Shown one piece after another: positions 34,261 through 45,690 of a stretch of 64,000 nt of DNA. The number at the start of each line of letters is the position of its first letter. The first letter of the stretch is position 1. The notes beneath the pieces were generated by a model. The model saw only the letters and a program-made list of their open reading frames with translations. It was not told the DNA's origin and did not search any database. The DNA comes from Tanypteryx hageni (lineage: Eukaryota > Arthropoda > Insecta > Odonata > Petaluridae), in contig CM054116.1 in NCBI GenBank assembly GCA_028673005.1, forward strand, positions 130,363,547 through 130,427,546, written 5' to 3'. The position numbers and the translations under genes are program-made.

Positions 34261-34859
34261 GACTTTTTTTATGATCACCAGTATCAGAGAATGAACATAT
34301 ATTAATCAAAAGAGATTTAATATCCAGCAGTACACAAACAAAAATTACTGAATAACTTATAATATTTCATATTTATGTTTTCTAAGATTCTCAGGTCAAT
34401 TATCTTTTACTGATTTTGGTATTTATTTGAAATGATAATTATGATAGAGGTCAATTCATAGGCGCTCTTTAGAAAACCCGAGAGCGTAGTTATTCAATAA
34501 CTCGCTAGAGAACGCAGATGAGAACGGAGTCCACTTAAACGTCATCTACCATAGAGATTCAGAATTAACAATGTAAGAATTCCGTTTTCTATAAATTACT
34601 ATTTGTAATAGTTCAGATATAATTTCAACGGGAAACTGATGTACACGTTTAAAATCCGTTTATATTTATCATGTTTCTCTAAATATGAGATTATTTGAGA
34701 TATAATTAATATAAATTATAATAATGATATTATTTTATAAAATCTTACATAAACAAGTACAGTGTTATCCAAAATCCGATAAAATTAGCTCGTTTTTTAT
34801 TTTTATTATATTTATACCGCTACATATTCGGTCGCTAGAGCCTCATTTGTTTTTATAAA

Positions 34860-34990
34860 AGTGATGACAAACGAAAAAACGTTTTTCGTTACGGCCAAAA
34901 GAATTATATCGTTTTCTGTTACGTTTTTCGTTACACTCAAATTTTAATTTCATTTTTCGTTACGTTTAACGTTAAAACGAAAAATGTTAG
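34860..34990 (+). repeat. ACGAAA/TTTCGT repeat fragment, copy 2
   Basis: Shares AACGTTTTTCGTTAC, CACTCAAATTT and CGTTACGTTTAACGTT with 39020-39153 in direct orientation, and with 19325-19460 in inverted orientation. Non-coding; probably an end fragment of a DNA transposon. Confidence 0.55.
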
Positions 34991-36486
34991 TCCAAATTAA
35001 TGAAATTGAGTTAATCATCTTTCATATATATATAAATATACATTTTTTGTTTTCTTTATGTTGGCAACCTACCTCAGAATTCATGCAAATTGTGATCAAA
35101 TTAAATTGCTGATCAGTTGTTTAAAAAATAAGATATTTCTGACTGAAGAAACTTATATCCTCTGCAACATTAATGACAACAGAACGCTTTTTTACTAGTC
35201 CTTAGGATGTGATATTCGGCACAAACAGAGATGACATGAGTAAACACACCCATACCCGGTTTACCACATGAACGGCCTAGTTAAAACATCAAGCATCAAA
35301 ATAAATGGAAATAATTATAATTTTAGGGTTGCATCGTCGATTCTGCACATCCAACTATTACATGCCCAATTTCTACTTCCCGTCTCATCTGCGGACTTAT
35401 ATCTCCGTTTGGATAACTCACCATCTCCTTACCAATGCGCTTCGCGAAAAAAATTCAAACATGTAGAATGTACAATTTTTATTGATATGACAGTCAAATA
35501 CATTCATTTTATTTCATTCCGATAAAAAAATTGAAAAGCCGATAAATTACAGAAATAATATTCTACCCGAATTGGACTTCTTACGGCCAAAAACTAATCA
35601 TCTCTTCGCAATTTATTAAAAATTTTCAGTTGATCGTACAATATTTCTAGTATAAATACTGACAGTGACGGATGTATTGATTGTGTTGCATTTAAAAAAA
35701 CTTAAAAGATTATAATAACAGGATTCTAAAGGACATTTTGATGCAAAAAAACACGACACTGAAAATATGTAGGTAGGTTGAATGCATGACCTATCCTATC
35801 AAAATATGCAGAACATAATACCAACAAACTGAGGAATGGAATTTTTTTTATTATCTAAGGAAACAACTTAAAATTTATATTTTCTCGTTTTTCATTTGTT
35901 TATATGTTTAATGGTAAGAAATAATAATTTAAAGTATGAATTCTTTTTTAATTATTGATATTGTTTGCAATCACATTTTATGGACTAACATTATGTAATA
36001 AATTTTTACTTAAAATATTAATGGAAATAAAGTAATTAACTGTTTGGTAGATTGACACAGTCTAACAAAAATACAATGAAGTATTAAATAAATAATGACT
36101 ATTAGTTTGTATCTAAATAGTACATACTTCATCTTATGATGTTACTAGCGTAATTTTCCGTCAAATATGACAGGATTATCATAAAAGTATTCCAAATATG
36201 TTTGATTTCGGTATGAAAAACCAGTAAGATATGTTATGATCTGATTTGGCTTTCAAGCGCAATGCAATCACTATTTTTGAAAATTATTTTTGCTTTAATT
36301 ATATTGTTTAAATAATTATTATCAGAGAAGCCAAATTATTATCATATATTTGCTGAAAATAAGAGAAAAATCGAAATAATTAGGTATAATGCATACAGAA
36401 TATGCAGAAATTTACTTGAAATATTTGATAAAATTATAAGTTAAGTAAAACGCATAGAATTTAACTTAATAATTGAATTATTTTAC
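34991..36486. other. Non-coding, nothing recognised
   Basis: Very AT-rich; short open frames only. Confidence 0.4.
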
Positions 36487-37008
36487 TCTTAAGTGCACGA
36501 AGTCAACGCATATAGGGGGAGGTCGTTTCCGTCCATCCGTCCGTCCGTCTATCCGTCCATTCGTCCGTCCGTCCGTCCATCCGTCCGCATGTTAACACTC
36601 GGGAACCGCTGGAAGTATTTTAATGAAATTTGGTATTGGGGACTTCAGCTAAAATTGGTCGATCTATTCCAATTTTAGTTAACATCAGTCAAAATTACGA
36701 CCAATTTACATGAAGACCTACGTGTAGTTTACATTGCCCCTCTGTTTCAACTCGGGAACCGCCGGACGTATTTTGATGAAATATGGTATTAGAGTGTTGC
36801 TACAATTGGTCGACTGATACCAATTTTAGTTAAAATCAAACAATAATTACAGAGACTTTACATGAAGAACTACGTGTATTTTACAACGTACCTCGCTAGA
36901 TTCTCGTTAAATACTCATCATAGCAAAAAAATTGAGAATATTGTGAAATCTCAAATAATCCATTTAGAAACTGTGTACTCCGACATGGAGTACATCTTTC
37001 CAATCTTG
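36487..37008 (+). mobile_element. Helitron-like element, family C, copy 1 (522 bp)
   Basis: The candidate 5' end is TC at 36487, then TGCACGAAGTC and GCATATAGGGG. A (CCGT)n microsatellite follows (36531-36588), then two ~150-bp internal repeats beginning CTCGGGAACCGC (near 36599 and 36750), then a unique 3' part. The 3' end has a perfect 8-bp hairpin (TGTACTCC-N5-GGAGTACA, 36974-36994), ten nucleotides, then CTTG followed by T. Copy 2 at 58009-59000 shares both ends. The layout is that of a non-autonomous Helitron, though CTTG departs from the canonical CTRR. The 100-codon open frame at 36862-37164 crosses the element end and is spurious. Confidence 0.65.
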
Positions 37009-37639
37009 TTATTGTTATTTTTGTACTGCAGTTCCTTTGAATCCTATACAAATGCTACGTCCTATTCCTATTTCTCCATTTCTTCTCATTCGCATTCTCT
37101 TTTCCTTTCTCCCTCTAATTCAGTAAGTAAGTCATACCTATGTATAAAATCTGATCTGTATTAATGTAGTAAATTGGTGCATTTATTGTGAGGCCAAGAA
37201 TATAATTCAAAAATTGAGACAACAGTATAAATGAAATGCCTGAAAACGTAAAAAAATATATTAAAACGTAATTTACGGAGATTTACGAATGAAATTTAAA
37301 TTCTTCTCTTCGCATAACAAAGTTGAAATATTTTAAAATGTAAACGAAATAGGTCTGCATGTCAAGGAATGGCTTTTTGCGTGATTCATATATGGGATGC
37401 GAATTTATAAATCCGTTGAATTATAAGATGCGCTGCAAAAAAACTATGAAAATAACTATAAAAATAGTAAATTACCAAAATTTCTAATTAAAGTTAACTG
37501 AAAATTAATTGTTGAAAAACACGATTTGAATTATAAAAAATTCGGGCGCCTTCTCTCTCATACTATAGTATTCTAAGAACGCTTTCCTTACGCATCATTA
37601 TAAATAGCTGAATCTTAAATATATAGGATATATATAAGC

Positions 37640-38510
37640 AATAGGATACAAGTTGTCGGTGCTTGCATACTGCAAGCGCTAAAAAAATCACCACATACCA
37701 ATATCTAAACTCGTAAATAAACCAACGCGATCTCCAGGTCAACAGCACTTCAGCCATATGGAAGTCCAATTTTAAACACCCATAAGAAAAGCATCAAAAA
37801 CTGTGCAGAGCTATATAAAATTGCTTTTTCAAATTATTTAACATTAAGATACAAAGTCGGATCACGCACTGTACTGTGGATGAAAGACTGAATTTTATTT
37901 TTCTTGAAGACGAAATTAAAATCCATGCTGAATTTGCGTAAAAATTTGATTTTAATCATAAAATTATGATAAGTTTTTCGGTTTTCAACAATAAAAAATA
38001 TTAACTACCATAGCAACGACTCCAATACTTTTCAATGGGAATTTACTTTCCATACTTCAAGAGCATTGATTTAATGCTTAGACTGCATTATAATCCATTT
38101 GATTTCAGTCAACAACGAATATGATGACGTGATAATTTTAAATTAATTTGTTTGCCCGGATACGTATTAAAAGGCACGAATGATGTCGCCATAATCCTAA
38201 CACAAAATGCCCAAATTTTTACATATATTTTAGTGTAATATATAGGCTATTGTCTTAATGATGATTGTAGTTGTTGCTTAAAAAGTCCATCTGAGCCATG
38301 AAACTTGAAATTCGAAAACTTGGACGCGAGCTGATTGCCAGAGAATTTAGATGCCTTAATTTCTGGAAAAATGAAAACTTTTATCTTATTTAAATGGGCT
38401 CTGCGCAGTTCAAATGCTGTCACGTTGGATTATTTACGGGTTTAGATCTTGGTGAATGATATTTTTAAGCTCTTGCAGTATGCAAGCACCAACAATTCGT
38501 ATAGTATATG
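37640..38510. mobile_element. Inverted pair of family A-type ends
   Basis: The left end (minus) has hairpin GCTTGCAGTATGCAAGC (37661-37677) then ACCGACAACTTGTAT. The right end (plus) has CTTGCAGTATGCAAG (38472-38486) then CACCAACAATTCGTAT. Inside both hairpins the sequences match as inverted repeats for about 100 bp (CGTTGG-TTATTTACG-GTTTAGAT). It is either one element with long inverted ends each carrying a hairpin, or two convergent copies. The interior is non-coding. Confidence 0.55.
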
Positions 38511-39019
38511 GACGACAATACAATCTCGAGGTTTAACAATATCACGTTCGGCAAGGCAATAATATATCGTTAAAAAGCTTGAAATTTTCCAATAAATATG
38601 ATTTAAACGTTTAAATTGAGTGAATTCGAACCAAAGGCAAAAATCGACGATAAGAATAAGAATCTGTTTTTTTTTTCAAAGAGTCCTTGTGCGAAGATAA
38701 TAGGTCAATTACTTCTAATTTAATTATGCAAACGAAAAAAAACCTGCAAGTAAAAAAGGGATTTTTAAGTGTTCTCTTTGGGGATTTGTATGGGGCGTTT
38801 CGGCGGACGGACAAACGGACGGGCGGGCAGAATAAGGATATTATGCATAGAATAGACAGTCTTTTAAAACAAACATATTGAGTAGATTCCTACTAATAAA
38901 TCAAGAGATGGTTGCATTTTCTTGATTGTGTAAAACCGAAACAGTGTACATCAAGCACCGCGTAATCAATATTATTGATTGCCTATGATCGATCCTGTGT
39001 GCAATCACACCGTGAGAAT

Positions 39020-39153
39020 ATCGAAATAACGGTTTTTTCCGTTTTTCGTCACGCTTTTCGTTGCACTAAATTTGAAATTTTCGTTAACGTTTTTCGTTGC
39101 TCAAAAATCATTTTGTTATTTCGTTACGTTACGCGTAGCGTTTTCCATCACTG
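39020..39153 (+). repeat. ACGAAA/TTTCGT repeat fragment, copy 3
   Basis: Contains TTTTTCGTCACGCTTTTCGT, CGTTAACGTTTTTCGTTGC and ends in CGTTTTCCATCACTG. A terminal CATCACTG is typical of hAT ends (reverse complement CAGTGATG). The 5' limit and TSD are not found. Confidence 0.5.
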
Positions 39154-40737
39154 TAATTTATAACGAAGGGTATCACATGAAGGTAAGGTTATCGTTTAAT
39201 GAGATAAATTTAGTAACTAAGCGTTCTATTGCGTAACATCATTATGCATAAACATATATTTTACACAAAAATATACTTTTTTATAATTGATAATTCCAAA
39301 ATGGCATTTATTTAGAAAGCAATCAATTTTGTATTGGAATTTTGAACGTTTCCCTATCCACCTCTGTAAAGTTTTCAAAATTCGTACTTTTCAAGAATAA
39401 GTTGCATCAGTATGGAAATGTATGCTCAAGTTTCAGCTTCTCATCATTTATACCTCCGGATATAGGTAAAAGCAATCGAAATTATTTAAAACATACCTCA
39501 CTTAAGTAATTATAACTTAATATTTAGTTTCGAATTCATTCCTTTATCTTTTTCAATTACAGAGCGCTTTGTACGCACGAAAGGAAAATTAATGTATATA
39601 CGTTCATTTTTTCGCCTTGGTTAAACCATTTATTTTCATTTACTATGTACTGTGTGCACACTAAAAGAAATTAAACGTATTTGTAGTAGATCTTGTTTAC
39701 TTCAGTCACTACGACGATTGTTTTCGTTGACAACAATTAATGAAACTGCTTAAGAAATTTTCTAAGTTCAAAATAAATTACGACTTTCTAGTTAGATATT
39801 TGAAAATTTTCACGAATAAGTGACATTAATGTACACTGATTTCAGCTTTTCATCTTTCACATCTTCAGAGATATTTAAAAAACAAAATTTTAAAAGAGTT
39901 CCAATCCGAACTTGCTTATTTTTTAAAACTCATATCTAAAGAAAAACAAATGGCGGCAGTGCAAAAATTTGAGCTCCAAGTTTCAGCTCACTTTTGTCAA
40001 CGGTTTTGTCACAATTTAAATTTTAGCAAGTGCACAGATAGACTTCAAAATGAAACTATATGCGCATTTAAAAAAACGCTCTAAATAAACTGTCAAACTA
40101 CATAGAACAAATTTCTGCTGCCTGCTCTATTACTAATCCACTAAATTTACAGCTATGCACGTTACAATCTGAAATTGCTGAGGCGAAAGAATTTTCTATC
40201 GCAACAAATGTACGGCTTTAATACAATTGAAAAATGTCATATTTTAAAGGGGCAATAAGTATTTTCTGTATAGGAAAGAATAATCGAAATCTGAAATATA
40301 AAACCTTTAGATCAGTGGTCCTCAACTGGGGTGACATCACACTCCAGGGTGAGGCGAGAGTTATTGAGAAATTCACAGTGTATCATATTCTGGCTTATAA
40401 AAATAAATAAAACCAGAAGAATACCTTCCTTCCATACATGTTTATCTTTATTTGGTAGACAAAGCCCAATTTTTCTTTAAAGGTGAACTGAAGGAAATTT
40501 ATTAGTAGAAAAATGAGTTTCAATTGGTGAATTATAAGTGGGCATTAAATTTAAGGAAAAATTCGCTTTTAAATATAGTTTTCACATTGGCTGATAGAAA
40601 ACGATGAAATCGGCTGGACAAGAATTTTAATTCATATATTAATTGCCGCAGTTGTTTTCTTGAGTTTATTTTGTAATTTATGTAACAAAAATTGTAATTT
40701 CTTAAAGTTTGTGCTTTAGGATATAAGAGATTAATAT

Positions 40738-40785
<48 letters not shown>

Positions 40786-41460
40786 ATAATATTAACAATG
40801 TAAAAAGTAGTCGTGGAAGCTAATTTTAAAAGACCCAAAAATTTCCAGTCTGTAAAGTTTTTATTTTCTAGTTGAAATTAGAATTGTCTCATCCTGAATT
40901 CGATGAACTTGGCCAGCTATTATCGAACGCGCTAATCAGCGCATTCCTAACACTTTTAGCCGTAGACGATATATTAAAGACTGCCAGCTGTTGCCAGTTA
41001 AGAAGTCAGTCAGGCACTCGAATGGAATGTCACCAGTTAGGTTGGTGCGCAAAGTAATTGTCCTTATTTGCCAAATTGGGTCAGAGATAGGTAAATTTCA
41101 TTCGCTGAAACCGTTCTAAAAATTTTTCATCTAGCTCTCTCGTAACACGAACACATTCTCTCCGCTAAGCGGCGCTCCAGTTACGGACACATATTAAGAT
41201 TTCTTGCGATTTATCACCGTTCTCGATAATGAGGTCGTCATTGGTTTTATTCCTTCGCATCTATTTGTGGACATCGAAAATTCAGGTGCGGCTTTGGGCT
41301 ACCGTACAACTTTGAAGTTACTATGAAAATATCTAGACCTGTTTATAAATAAATAAACAACTGATCGCAATTAAAATATGTGTCCACCATAAACTATATA
41401 TTTCTGTTATTTTATTAGTCTTTTAGATTAAAGAAATCATTTTATGCCTCTTAGAACGAC
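39154..41460. other. Non-coding with (AT)n and a single hAT-like end
   Basis: An (AT)n microsatellite lies at about 40741-40782. At 40313 the sequence CAGTGGTCCTCAACTGGGG looks like a hAT left end, but I cannot find its partner. No genes recognised. Confidence 0.4.
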
Positions 41461-42205
41461 TCTATAACGATAACATATAGGAGGATACTAATGTTTAGGC
41501 ACTTCCAGATGAGCTAGAGACTCGAAATTTTTTTCTTAGGTAGGATTTTGTGCAAAAGCGATTTTAAAAAACTAAAATTTTAAAAAAGTGCAACAATGCT
41601 GCCGCTAAAAATTCGCAATTGTTTCAACAAATTTTCAAGGTTCATGTATTTCCGAATGTGCTACGGAGCTGAAATTTTTTTAGAGTTAGGATTTGTAAAA
41701 AAACGAAATAGGGATTATAGAAATTTTGATATTTTAATTTGTGTTGCCGTTAGGAATTCTTAAAATTTAAACAAATAGATAACTGTTTCGGTACTATGGG
41801 TTGAGCTAGGAAGCTGAAATTTTCAAATTATTTACAGAGTAGTGCAGTTTCACAAATGAACATTCGATTCTCTCCATAAATATATTGCGGCGGCCGTTAT
41901 AAATGTTTAAATTTTAAACGATTAGAAAAATATAATTTCACTTCTAGAAGTTCTACAACTTAAAAATTTGGCAGAAATGTGTAGTATTAGTACCCCATAA
42001 TGGAGAAAGTATAAAATTCTTAAAATTCCAAAGGTTGGGGATTGTTTTAATCTATTAATTTCACATAAGGGAAAACGAAAATCGCTGCGGAGGTGAAATC
42101 TTTAGAATTAAAAAAATATTCGTAATGATAAAATATCTGTCTGAAAAATGAATGTTTTCTCAAGGTGAGATGATATGCTTGCAGAATGCAAGCACCTTCT
42201 ACTAG
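41461..42205 (+). mobile_element. Helitron-like family A, unit 1
   Basis: From a candidate 5' TCTATA through AGGAGGATACTAATGTTTAG (41479), the internal CAACAATGCTGCCGCTAAAA and CAAGGTGAGATGATATGC, to the hairpin TGCTTGCAGAATGCAAGCA (42176-42194), then seven nucleotides and CTAG, followed by T. The body of 727 bp is about 80% similar to units 2 and 3 by eye. No protein is encoded. The hairpin plus CTAG end suggests a non-autonomous Helitron, but I found no helicase partner in the window. Confidence 0.65.
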
Positions 42206-42224
42206 TGTGTATGTATGTATGTAT

Positions 42225-42280
<56 letters not shown>

Positions 42281-42327
42281 TTATATATAGACGTTCCTTA
42301 CAGAGGAGGATATAACATACATATAAC
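42206..42327. repeat. TATG/TA microsatellite linker between family A units
   Basis: (TATG)n then (TA)n to about 42278, followed by TATAGACGTTCCTTACAGAG. That last segment is the inverted counterpart of the sequence after unit 3 (about 45655-45685). Units 2 and 3 are therefore bracketed by short inverted repeats. Confidence 0.65.
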
Positions 42328-43055
42328 AGGAGGATACTAATGTTTAGGCACTTCCAGATGAGCTAGAGACTCGAAATTTTTTTCATAGGTAGTATTTCTT
42401 GCAAAACCGACCAGAAAAAACGAAAATCTTGAAAAAGTGCAACAATGCGACCGCTAAAAATTTTCAATTGTTTAAACAAATTTTCAAGTTTTATGTATTT
42501 CCGAATGCGCTACGGAACTGAAATTTTTTTTAGAGCTAGGATTTGTAAAAGAACGAAATAGGGATTATACATATTTTGATATTTTAATTTGTTTGGCAGT
42601 AAAAAATTCTTAAAGTTTAAACAAATAGGTAAATGCTTAGATACTACGGGGCGAATTAGAGAACTGAAAATTTTAAGTTATTTAGAGTTTAGTCTATTTA
42701 AACGAATAAACATTTCATTGTATCTATGAAATTATTATTGCGGCCGTTAAAAATTATTTTAATTTAAACAATTAGATAAATGTTATTTCACTTCTAATTG
42801 TGCTATAAATTTAAAATTTGTCAGAAATGTGTGGCATTATTAACCGAATGTGGAAAACGTATAATATACATAAAATTGCAAAAACTAGCAATTGTTTTAC
42901 TCCATTATTGTTCCATAAGGAAAAAAAGAAATTTGGTCCCTAGGAGAAATCTTTTGAATTAAAGAAATATTTCCCATGATGAATTTCTCTCTAAAAAATT
43001 AATGTTTTTTCAAGGTGAGATGAAATGCTTGCAGTATGCAAGCACCGTCTACTAG
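42328..43055 (+). mobile_element. Helitron-like family A, unit 2
   Basis: A 728-bp body from AGGAGGATACTAATG to the hairpin GCTTGCAGTATGCAAGC and CCGTCTACTAG followed by T. It is directly followed by a (TA)n tract in which the Penelope-like element sits. The hairpin loop differs from unit 1 at its centre (GTA versus GAA) while the stem is conserved. Confidence 0.68.
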
Positions 43056-43138
43056 TGTATGTATATATATATATATATATGGATGGCAACAGTATTTTGG
43101 GATGAGAAAGCCCTTCCCCTCTCCCACCTAACACAATT

Positions 43139-44140
43139 ATGTCCACTATAGACGTCTGCTCCCTCTACACCCACATCCCTCACAACCAAAGCCTGTCCGC
43201 CCTGAGAAAATTACTGGACTCCAGACCATCTTACGCAAGACCATCCTCCCACTTCCTAACGGAGCTGGCTGAAATGGTGCTCCAAAAAACAACTTCTCTT
43301 TCGGAGGGCGCCACTACCTACAAATAAAAGGTACCGCGATGGGCACACGCATGGCGCCCTCCTATGCCAATGTCTTCTTAGGTGAATGGGAGGAACGCTT
43401 TCTTGACGTTTCCCGCAGACCACTCCTATGGCTGAGGTATATTGACGACATTTTTCTTCTTTGGAAACATGGACACGACTCCCTACAATCCTTTTTACAA
43501 CGCCTCTCATCCCACCCCTCGCTTTCCTTCACCCACCACACCTCTGCCTTCAACATCACCTTCCTGGATGTCGATCTCTCAATCCGGGAAAACAAATTCC
43601 ACACCAGTGTGCACCTCAAGCCTTCCAACCGCTTTCAATATCTCCAGTTCGACAGCTGCCATCCCCTCCACACCAAAACCTCTATTCCCTACGCCCTAAC
43701 CCGACGAGGGCGGAGAATCTGCATGGACAGAGATTCGCTTTCCGAGTACTGCTCCACCCTCGAACATGCCTTTCTACAGCGCGGATACCCGCCGGATCTC
43801 ATCCGAGACCAAATCCGGCGGGCAGTCCCACCCGCCACCCCTAACTCCAACCCCAATATCCGCACCACCACCGATTCCACCCCCCAACTCACCCTAACCA
43901 CCCTTTATTTCCCCGGAATCCACGACATTTTTAAAAATATCTTAAAAGCCGCCCACCCTATCCTCACATCCTCCCATCATCAGACTCCATTTCCCAGGCC
44001 ACCGATGCTCACCTTTCGCCGTCTCCCTAATCTGGCAAATATTATATGGAAAAAAGAACCACAGGCACCCACGCCTCTACACCCTGCCGGATCTTACCCT
44101 TGCGGCAGACACCGATGTCTTACATGCCCAATAAACCCCC
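43139..44140 (+). pseudogene. Penelope-like reverse transcriptase (partial)
   Basis: It starts inside the RT palm with STIDVCSLYTHIPH, whose D is the first catalytic Asp. After a frameshift near 43290 it continues with GTRMAPSYANVFLGEWEE, then LRYIDDIFLLW carrying the catalytic Asp pair (about 43436-43468). The thumb follows with FLDVDLSIRENKFHTSVHLKP, and then the Penelope-type linker with a Cys-rich CGRHRCLTCP motif near 44100-44130. The frame is open from 43339 to 44187, but homology leaves this frame at a C-run near 44135. No upstream start is meaningful because the 5' part is lost. It is not expected to be active. Confidence 0.88.
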
Positions 44141-44504
44141 CTGCAACTTCTTCTCCAGTCCCACAACCAACGTCACCTACCCCATAACTTCTACCACCAA
44201 CTGCACCACCCGCAATATTATTTACCTCCTAAAATGCACCCAATGTCCCCCCTTTTATGTTGGCCTCACCAGCAATCCCCTCAACATCCCCATGAACGGC
44301 CACCGCAACAGCGTCATTCTCAAGCGTCCGCTGCCGGTGGCCCTTCATGCGAACCAACATAATTTAAAATTTAACGACTGCCTCTCTGTGAGAGTCATTC
44401 GCGCACTCCCCGACAATGCTTCGGCTCCCCAACTCCGTCAGTGGGAGCTTTCGCATATTCATCTTTTAAGCTCCTTCACTCCCCCTGGCCTCAACCTTCG
44501 ATAG
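44140..44504 (+). pseudogene. GIY-YIG endonuclease domain of Penelope-like element
   Basis: In the next frame the protein resumes with NVTYPITSTTNC, then IIYLLKCTQCPPFYVGLTSN (GIY-YIG core as IYL..FYVG), a GHRNSV segment with the conserved His/Arg region, AVALHA-type HANQHN, and a C-terminal LRQWELSHIHLL with a conserved Glu before the stop at 44502-44504. Penelope-like elements fuse this nuclease to their RT and use it for target cleavage. The fused frame is broken here by one frameshift. Length and motif order are as expected for the family. Confidence 0.85.
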
Positions 44505-44637
44505 CTTTTCACTCCCCTTCTGTCTTCTCCCAACCCCCTTCTAATCCCCAACCCCCTCCGCATCCTCCAATCCTCGACCTTTCCGCATTACCCTTCCACC
44601 CCCATGCCTCCACCCAGTTTCAGTTGTCTCTCGCTAG

Positions 44638-44660
44638 CTGAAGAAGGAATCATTCCGAAA
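44638..44660 (+). ncRNA. Hammerhead-ribozyme-like core (candidate)
   Basis: CTGAAGA, then a short hairpin GGAA-TCA-TTCC after one unpaired A, then GAAA, reproduces the CUGANGA-stem II-GAAA core of hammerhead ribozymes. It is placed 134 nt after the endonuclease stop, where Penelope-like elements are known to carry such motifs. Helix III and the cleavage triplet are not obvious downstream (GCTTCTACGTTATG), and the extra A before stem II is non-standard. Activity is unproven. Confidence 0.4.
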
Positions 44661-44829
44661 GCTTCTACGTTATGTTTCTGTGTTGTTTTTAGTCTACTTC
44701 TACGTGTGTCGCTTCACAGGGCCTCGCCAACTTGAAGTCGACCGATTGGTGAGTGTTTACTGGGCTTCCTAATCCCAACATCTTGTTGCCATCCATATAT
44801 CCCTTTTACCTTTCCTTTTCCGTAAGCTG

Positions 44830-44830
<1 letters not shown>

Positions 44831-44870
<40 letters not shown>
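44831..44870. repeat. (TA)n microsatellite
   Basis: About 40 bp of alternating TA on the right flank of the Penelope-like insertion, matching the TA tract on its left. Confidence 0.85.
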
Positions 44871-44874
<4 letters not shown>

Positions 44875-44892
44875 CCTCCTCTGTAAGAAGAA

Positions 44893-45641
44893 TCTATATA
44901 AAATAGATAACATATATATAGGAGGATACTAATTTTTAGGCACTTCCAGAAAAGTGTAACACTCAAAAATTATTTTGTTAGTAGGATTATGTGCAAAACC
45001 GACTAGAAAAAACGAAAATTTTGAAAAAGTTCAACAATGCTAAAACTTCGAAATCGTTTAAACAGTTTTTCAAGGTTTATGTATTGCCTTCTGTGCTACG
45101 TAACTGTATTTTTATGGGTAGAATTTGTAAAAAAAACGAATTAGGGATTATACAAATTTTGGTATTTTCATTTGTTTGGCAGTTAAAAAATCTTAAACTT
45201 TAAGTAAATAGGTAAATGCTTAGACACTACGCAGAAAGTTAGCGATCTCAAATTTTTAAGTTACTTAGTGTTTAGTCTATATAAACGTATAAACAATTCA
45301 ATGTATCCATGAAATTATTATTGCGGACGATAAAAATTATTTAAATTTAAACATTTAGATAAATGTTATTTCACTTATAATTGTGCTATAAATTTAAAAT
45401 TTGTCAGAAATGTGTGGCATTATTAACCGAATGTGGAAAAATTATAATATTTCTTAAATTGCAAAAATTAGCTATTGTTTTACTACATTATTGTTCCATA
45501 AGGAAAAAACGAAAATCGGTGCAGAGGAGAAATCTTTTGTATTAAAGAAATATTTCCCGTGATGAAATATCTCTTTGAAAATTAATGTTTTTTCAAGCTG
45601 ATGAGATGAAATGCTCGCAGAATGCAAGCACATTCTACTAG
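44893..45641 (+). mobile_element. Helitron-like family A, unit 3
   Basis: Candidate 5' TCTATA at 44893, body from AGGAGGATACTAAT (44920) to ATGCTCGCAGAATGCAAGCA and CATTCTACTAG followed by T. The hairpin has one mismatch (GCTCGC/GCAAGC). It is followed by GTTATATGTTGATCCTCCTC and TAAGGAACATCTATATATA, the inverse of the sequence preceding unit 2. Confidence 0.65.
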
Positions 45642-45690
45642 TATGTTATATGTTGATCCTCCTCTCTAAGGAACATCTATATATAATTAT

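Larger units (their letters stand above)
43079..44799 (+). mobile_element. Penelope-like retroelement, 5'-truncated
   Basis: This + strand GC-rich island within AT-rich DNA encodes the catalytic half of a Penelope-like reverse transcriptase, then a GIY-YIG endonuclease. Its edges carry an imperfect 26-bp inverted repeat: ATGGATGGCAACA..TTGGGAT at 43079-43104 against the reverse complement of 44772-44797. This fits the inverted terminal repeats often left by such elements. (TA)n lies on both sides (43057-43080; about 44831-44870), so the insertion was into a TA microsatellite. The N-terminal RT region is missing and two frameshifts are present. Codon and base composition (about 55% GC) differ sharply from the flanks. 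Confidence 0.9.

Noticed and set aside
36862..37164. 100-codon open frame near family C copy 1
   Set aside because: Crosses the boundary of the mobile element into flanking AT-rich DNA; sequence has no homology I recognise.
40313..40335. hAT-like left end CAGTGGTCCTCAACTGGGG
   Set aside because: No matching right end or 8-bp duplication found nearby, so not called as an element.
37640..42206. Possible LTR retrotransposon suggested by long direct and inverted repeats
   Set aside because: No TG..CA ends, primer-binding site, polypurine tract or gag-pol coding between the repeats.
43362..43901. Overlapping antisense and frame-shifted ORFs in the Penelope-like region
   Set aside because: Shadows of the GC-rich RT frame; only the + strand frame carries RT motifs.
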